Source: Glandiceps talaboti (lineage: Eukaryota; Hemichordata; Enteropneusta; Spengelidae). Taken from it: a DNA stretch of 64,000 nt. Both the position numbers and the translations under genes were made by a program. Below, one piece after another: positions 62,401-64,000 of the stretch. The stretch lies in NCBI RefSeq assembly GCF_964340395.1, contig NC_135565.1, positions 9,226,742-9,290,741 on the forward strand, read 5' to 3'. Numbering within the stretch: the stretch's first letter is position 1; the number at the start of each line of letters is the position of its first letter. Under the pieces are notes generated by a model. It had not been told where the DNA came from. It ran no database searches and saw only the letters and a program-made list of their open reading frames with translations.

Positions 62401-63356
62401 ATTACATAATATTTTTAAAAGATAAATTTCTGTTAATACTACTGATTTTTATATCACATACTTTGACCATGAGAGAATGAAGATGTACAAGATGACATTA
62501 TTGGCTAAGATTTAAAAGAATTGGAAATTTGTTTTCAGTTCAAGTTGATAATTTTGTCATTATTTATTTATTCCTAGTTACTGATGGAAGGCCAGAGGTT
62601 GAGTTCTGTGCATCTCAGAACGGTGGCTGTTTACATAAATGTACAGATATGTTCCCAGGTGTCAGCTGCTCATGTCATGAAGGTTATTTCTTAGCAACCA
62701 ATAGGAAAGACTGCGAAGGTAAGCAGCAACCAATCACAATCATATATTTGTGTAGCATCACATTGTACACCCCTCCAAAGCTGTCCAGTTTGGAATAATC
62801 CAATTATATGGTACACTTATGTTGCCACAGTTGTAAAAGTATCAATAAGTTGATATTTTATCAAAACTAAGGGTGCCACAGTTGTAAAGTATACCACAAT
62901 GTGATATTTTTCACCTTTGACCTGACAGACATCAGTGAATGTGAGGAGGATGGTGTTTGTAGTCAAGTTTGCAGCAATACCATTGGTTCATTCAAATGTT
63001 CCTGTGTCAAAGGTTATGAACTCAAACCAGATAAAAAAGGCTGCAAAGCATTAGGTATGTATTGACAGTTTGTACTCAAAAACTCTCAGCTTTACCAAAT
63101 TGTGTTTTGTGTATTCTTATTAGGTATCTATGTACCTTGTTATTTCAGTGTTTTGGTTTGTTAGAGTGAATATATGTAAGATAAGATATTACTTTCAGTT
63201 TTAATGGATGTACTAGTGTTAGCATAGATGTGTAGTGCATGTGGCTGAGTTTGTTTATGTTGGTATTTATGGGGAAGGGAATGTATGTCTTCATGTGTAG
63301 TAGTGAATGTTTGTATGTCAGTCAGACTACCTCTGTGTGTGTGTCCATGTTTATGT

Positions 63357-63389
<33 letters not shown>

Positions 63390-63913
63390 CATGTGTACGT
63401 GTATGTGTGTACGCGTGTGTGTTTGTGTGTGTCTCAGAATGGATGACATTTTGAACAGGTGTCAAACGACATGGGTGTCGACTGTTACAGACTGGGTTAT
63501 CTCTGTATCATGTGTTTATCAATAAGATTGTGTGTATCTGCCAGTCTTTGTGTCAGTGTTCATGGTATACGATATTACAAATAAAGTCAAAACAGTTTCA
63601 ACAAATATTCCAGTTGCAGCTAATGCAGCTACACGCTATATGTAAACTGTCTAATTCTCATTTGACTTGATTTGATTGACAGGTCCTCCACCATACTTAC
63701 TATTTGCAAACAGAATAGACATACGTCGTGTTATGCCAGACAAGTCAGACTACACATCAATTCTAGGTGGATTAGAAAATGCCATCGCGCTGGACTATCA
63801 TTCAGAGAATCAATTAGTGTTTTGGTCAGATGTTACTTTAGATGTTATTAAAAGAGCCTATCTAAATGGCAGTGGTGCTATGGATGTCATTTCTACAGGC
63901 CTTGAAAGCCCAG
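56272..63913 (+). CDS. LRP4: LRP4-like receptor, N-terminal half (10 exons, gene continues past window)
   Basis: The ten exons are 56272-56418, 57351-57581, 58757-58873, 59726-59848, 60306-60431, 61289-61405, 62149-62265, 62578-62718, 62929-63054 and 63683-63913. They splice in frame to 492 codons. Domain order is eight LDLa modules, EGF, calcium-binding EGF, then the start of a YWTD propeller, which is the LRP4/MEGF7 plan; LRP5/6 begin with a propeller and LRP1/2 are arranged differently. Specific agreements with vertebrate LRP4, from memory of the family, are the insertion with GECTCIP in LDLa1, GDWSDE in LDLa5, the Asn replacing Asp in the calcium loop of LDLa8, and [22 protein letters not shown] and STGLESPG in the propeller. 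Family role (known): single-pass membrane receptor that binds agrin, partners with MuSK at the neuromuscular synapse and modulates Wnt signalling. The signal-peptide exon, three and a half propellers, the membrane segment and the tail are not in the window. Every junction is phase 1. LRP4 assignment is strong; strict orthology is inferred. Confidence 0.9.
56699..56970. repeat. Intronic tandem repeat, about 88 bp, three copies
   Basis: It lies between the LDLa1 and LDLa2-3 exons. The unit contains AAACTGATTGGTCACAATGG, AGTGATAACATACATCAGCC and ATTCAAATGAAGTCATTATG. The last word and its flanks are shared, inverted, with the array at 61681-61988. Confidence 0.92.
57351..57581 (+). CDS. LRP4: LRP4 exon: LDLa modules 2 and 3
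   Basis: Acceptor is tgttttatag ending at 57350 and donor is GTAAGT at 57582. The exon is 231 nt, phase 1-1. It encodes two class A modules in one exon, unlike the one-module exons around it. Module 2 has CIRDTW and the calcium loop [13 protein letters not shown], with Ser at the usual Gly position. Module 3 has [13 protein letters not shown] followed directly by LC. That short ending before the sixth cysteine is also seen in module 3 of vertebrate LRP4. The double module could reflect loss of an ancestral intron; this is inference. Confidence 0.94.
57582..58323. other. LRP4: LRP4 intron with G-rich motif
   Basis: Intron sequence. G runs at 58098-58102, 58105-58108 and 58111-58118 can form a G-quadruplex in the nascent RNA. 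Confidence 0.6.
58324..58645. repeat. Intronic minisatellite, 45-bp unit, seven copies
   Basis: The unit is GTTACAAACCTGTTAGGGAA, CTGTTTTGGTGTTTTGTCGT and ACAGT. It ends about 110 bp upstream of the LDLa4 exon. Confidence 0.93.
58757..58873 (+). CDS. LRP4: LRP4 exon: LDLa module 4
   Basis: Acceptor is ttttgtcttccag ending at 58756 and donor is GTAAGT at 58874. The exon is 117 nt (39 codons), phase 1-1. The sequence reads [19 protein letters not shown] followed by [17 protein letters not shown], a complete six-cysteine module with all acidic calcium ligands. An ACTC microsatellite begins about ten bases into the following intron. The exon is too short and lacks an internal start, so length-based ORF calling misses it. 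Confidence 0.94.
58884..58920. repeat. ACTC microsatellite
   Basis: Tandem CACT about ten bases downstream of the LDLa4 donor. Confidence 0.9.
58921..59725. other. LRP4: LRP4 intron with two AGAGGGCGCT motifs
   Basis: AGAGGGCGCT lies at 59155-59164 and 59589-59598. The second, in CTGCTAGAGGGCGCT (59584-59598), fits the vertebrate CTCF core consensus with one mismatch. A third copy lies at 63956-63965. Confidence 0.35.
59726..59848 (+). CDS. LRP4: LRP4 exon: LDLa module 5
   Basis: Acceptor is tttaattccag ending at 59725 and donor is GTAAGT at 59849. The exon is 123 nt, phase 1-1. It encodes [20 protein letters not shown] and then [15 protein letters not shown]. The Trp in GDWSDE is diagnostic, because the fifth module of vertebrate LRP4 has the same replacement. 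Read-through of the donor meets TAG two codons into the intron. A repeated block starting at the donor includes a second, stronger donor-like site at 60011-60020 (see findings). Confidence 0.94.
59849..60030. repeat. Intronic repeat beginning at the LDLa5 donor
   Basis: AAGTAGTCGCAAACTATC-type blocks recur about four times from the donor onward. One ends in AGGTAAGTAT at 60011-60020, a near-ideal donor sequence. Confidence 0.75.
60153..60171. promoter_or_regulatory. Paired octamer motifs
   Basis: ATTTGCAT occurs twice (60153-60160 and 60164-60171), 11 bp start to start. This is the exact POU octamer in inverse orientation. It is intronic; function is inferred only. Confidence 0.3.
60306..60431 (+). 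CDS. LRP4: LRP4 exon: LDLa module 6
   Basis: Acceptor is gatttcacag ending at 60305 and donor is GTACGT at 60432. The exon is 126 nt, phase 1-1. It encodes a short linker (DSKTRPP) and the module [18 protein letters not shown] with [21 protein letters not shown] matches the corresponding vertebrate module. All six cysteines and the calcium cage residues are present. Confidence 0.94.
60551..60689. repeat. Intronic inverted repeat (46-bp arms)
   Basis: Arms 60551-60596 and 60644-60689 are inverse with about four mismatches in 46, around a 47-base loop. It lies between the LDLa6 and LDLa7 exons. A direct duplication of GAATGCTATAAAC and GAGAAAGTGCTTTACTTCAG follows (to about 60800). Confidence 0.85.
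61289..61405 (+). CDS. LRP4: LRP4 exon: LDLa module 7
   Basis: Acceptor is catttcattccatag ending at 61288 and donor is GTAAGT at 61406. The exon is 117 nt, phase 1-1. It encodes [18 protein letters not shown] then [17 protein letters not shown], a complete class A module. EQFRC, SGRC and DNSDEE agree with the seventh module of vertebrate LRP4 as I recall it. Confidence 0.94.
61681..61988. repeat. Intronic minisatellite, 60-61 bp unit, five copies
   Basis: The unit contains GTGTACATTTACATAATGAC, TTCATTTGAATAATGTCATG and GTTGTAATCAGGTTATTGG. It lies between the LDLa7 and LDLa8 exons. Its core is the reverse complement of the 56699-56970 core. Confidence 0.93.
62149..62265 (+). CDS. LRP4: LRP4 exon: LDLa module 8
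   Basis: Acceptor is a T-run ending ttttttag at 62148 and donor is GTAAGT at 62266. The exon is 117 nt, phase 1-1. The module reads [20 protein letters not shown] then [15 protein letters not shown]. The calcium loop begins with Asn (CNQRDDC) where the other modules have CDGD. Vertebrate LRP4 module 8 also begins CNG, so this departure looks ancestral rather than a defect. The donor runs directly into an AACA microsatellite (62270-62292). Confidence 0.93.
62578..62718 (+). CDS. LRP4: LRP4 exon: EGF-like module 1
   Basis: Acceptor is tttattcctag ending at 62577 and donor is GTAAGC at 62719. The exon is 141 nt, phase 1-1. It encodes linker TDGRPEVE then a six-cysteine EGF module of the propeller-associated type ([13 protein letters not shown], then a CSC step, then [11 protein letters not shown]). 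It lacks the calcium-binding N-terminal motif. In LDLR-family proteins an EGF pair of this kind sits before the first YWTD propeller, as here. Confidence 0.92.
62827..62920. repeat. Short intronic duplication
   Basis: GCCACAGTTGTAAAGTAT and TGATATTTT recur twice between the two EGF exons. Confidence 0.6.
62929..63054 (+). CDS. LRP4: LRP4 exon: calcium-binding EGF module 2
   Basis: Acceptor is gacctgacag ending at 62928 and donor is GTATGT at 63055. The exon is 126 nt, phase 1-1. It begins DISEC, the calcium-binding EGF signature. [12 protein letters not shown] fits the Asp/Asn hydroxylation consensus C-x-[DN]-x4-[FY]-x-C-x-C. It ends [14 protein letters not shown], close to the vertebrate LRP4 boundary before the propeller. 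Confidence 0.93.
   Translation, partial: TSVNVRRMVFVVKFAAIPLVHSNVPVSKVMNSNQIKKAAKH
63340..63432. repeat. GT microsatellite in LRP4 intron
   Basis: Interrupted GT repeat with CATG and ACGT breaks, between the EGF2 and propeller exons. Confidence 0.93.
63683..63913 (+). CDS. LRP4: LRP4 exon: start of first YWTD beta-propeller
   Basis: Acceptor is tttgattgacag ending at 63682 and the likely donor is GTAGGT at 63914. The exon is 231 nt (77 codons), phase 1-1. It encodes [19 protein letters not shown], then [20 protein letters not shown], then [20 protein letters not shown] and SPG. FWSD is the YWTD-type motif of the first blade and NGS is a possible N-glycosylation site. STGLESPG marks the end of the first LY repeat. 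The open frame continues only to a stop at 63934, so splicing at 63913 is required; the next exon is beyond the window. Confidence 0.93.
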
Positions 63914-64000
63914 GTAGGTACTGTACAGAGGGTTAGCAATGTCAAGATTGGCCATAGAGGGCGCTATTGATACATCAATGGGTTTCTGTTGAAACCCATG

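Overview
This is animal nuclear DNA, AT-rich by eye. It holds one recognisable gene, and that gene is cut by the right edge. Ten exons between 56272 and 63913 on the + strand encode the N-terminal half of an LRP4 (MEGF7)-type low-density-lipoprotein-receptor-related protein. They give eight LDL-receptor class A modules, one EGF module, one calcium-binding EGF module and the start of the first YWTD/FWSD beta-propeller. All the exons are symmetrical phase 1-1, use GT-AG introns, and sum to 1,476 nt (492 codons) with no frame break. The organism is a metazoan with medium-sized introns, tRNA-derived SINEs and many short terminal-inverted-repeat (TIR) elements. A marine invertebrate fits best, but the sequence alone does not let me name the phylum.

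Layout. Bases 1-56271 contain no exon I can support. The segment is either intergenic or the long first intron of LRP4, because the signal-peptide exon was not found. It is filled by (a) about twenty minisatellite or microsatellite arrays covering roughly a fifth of the window. The largest are 10271-11673 (26-bp unit), 13461-14650 (33-bp-type unit), 33812-34397 (GTAT tetranucleotide), 39393-41150 (32-bp unit) and 54131-55133 (49-bp unit). It also holds (b) small non-autonomous DNA transposons: a TA-flanked family with five copies, a three-copy family ending in AGGGGTGAACAAATC, a hAT-like element, a TTAA-flanked piggyBac-like element, a 586-bp foldback with a perfect 8-bp target duplication, and other palindromes. 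There is (c) one tRNA-headed SINE at 28172-28446.

The LRP4 introns carry their own arrays (56699-56970, 58324-58645, 61681-61988) and a 139-bp hairpin (60551-60689). The repeats in two of these introns share an exact 25-nt sequence in opposite orientation, so the pre-mRNA could pair across the exons for LDLa modules 2-7.

No bacterial-type system, CRISPR array, viral gene or autonomous transposase was seen. The observations most worth a second look are the TIR that has itself become a 44-bp minisatellite, the inverted intronic repeats in LRP4, the intact-looking 586-bp foldback element, and the recurrent dyad symmetry in unrelated minisatellite units.
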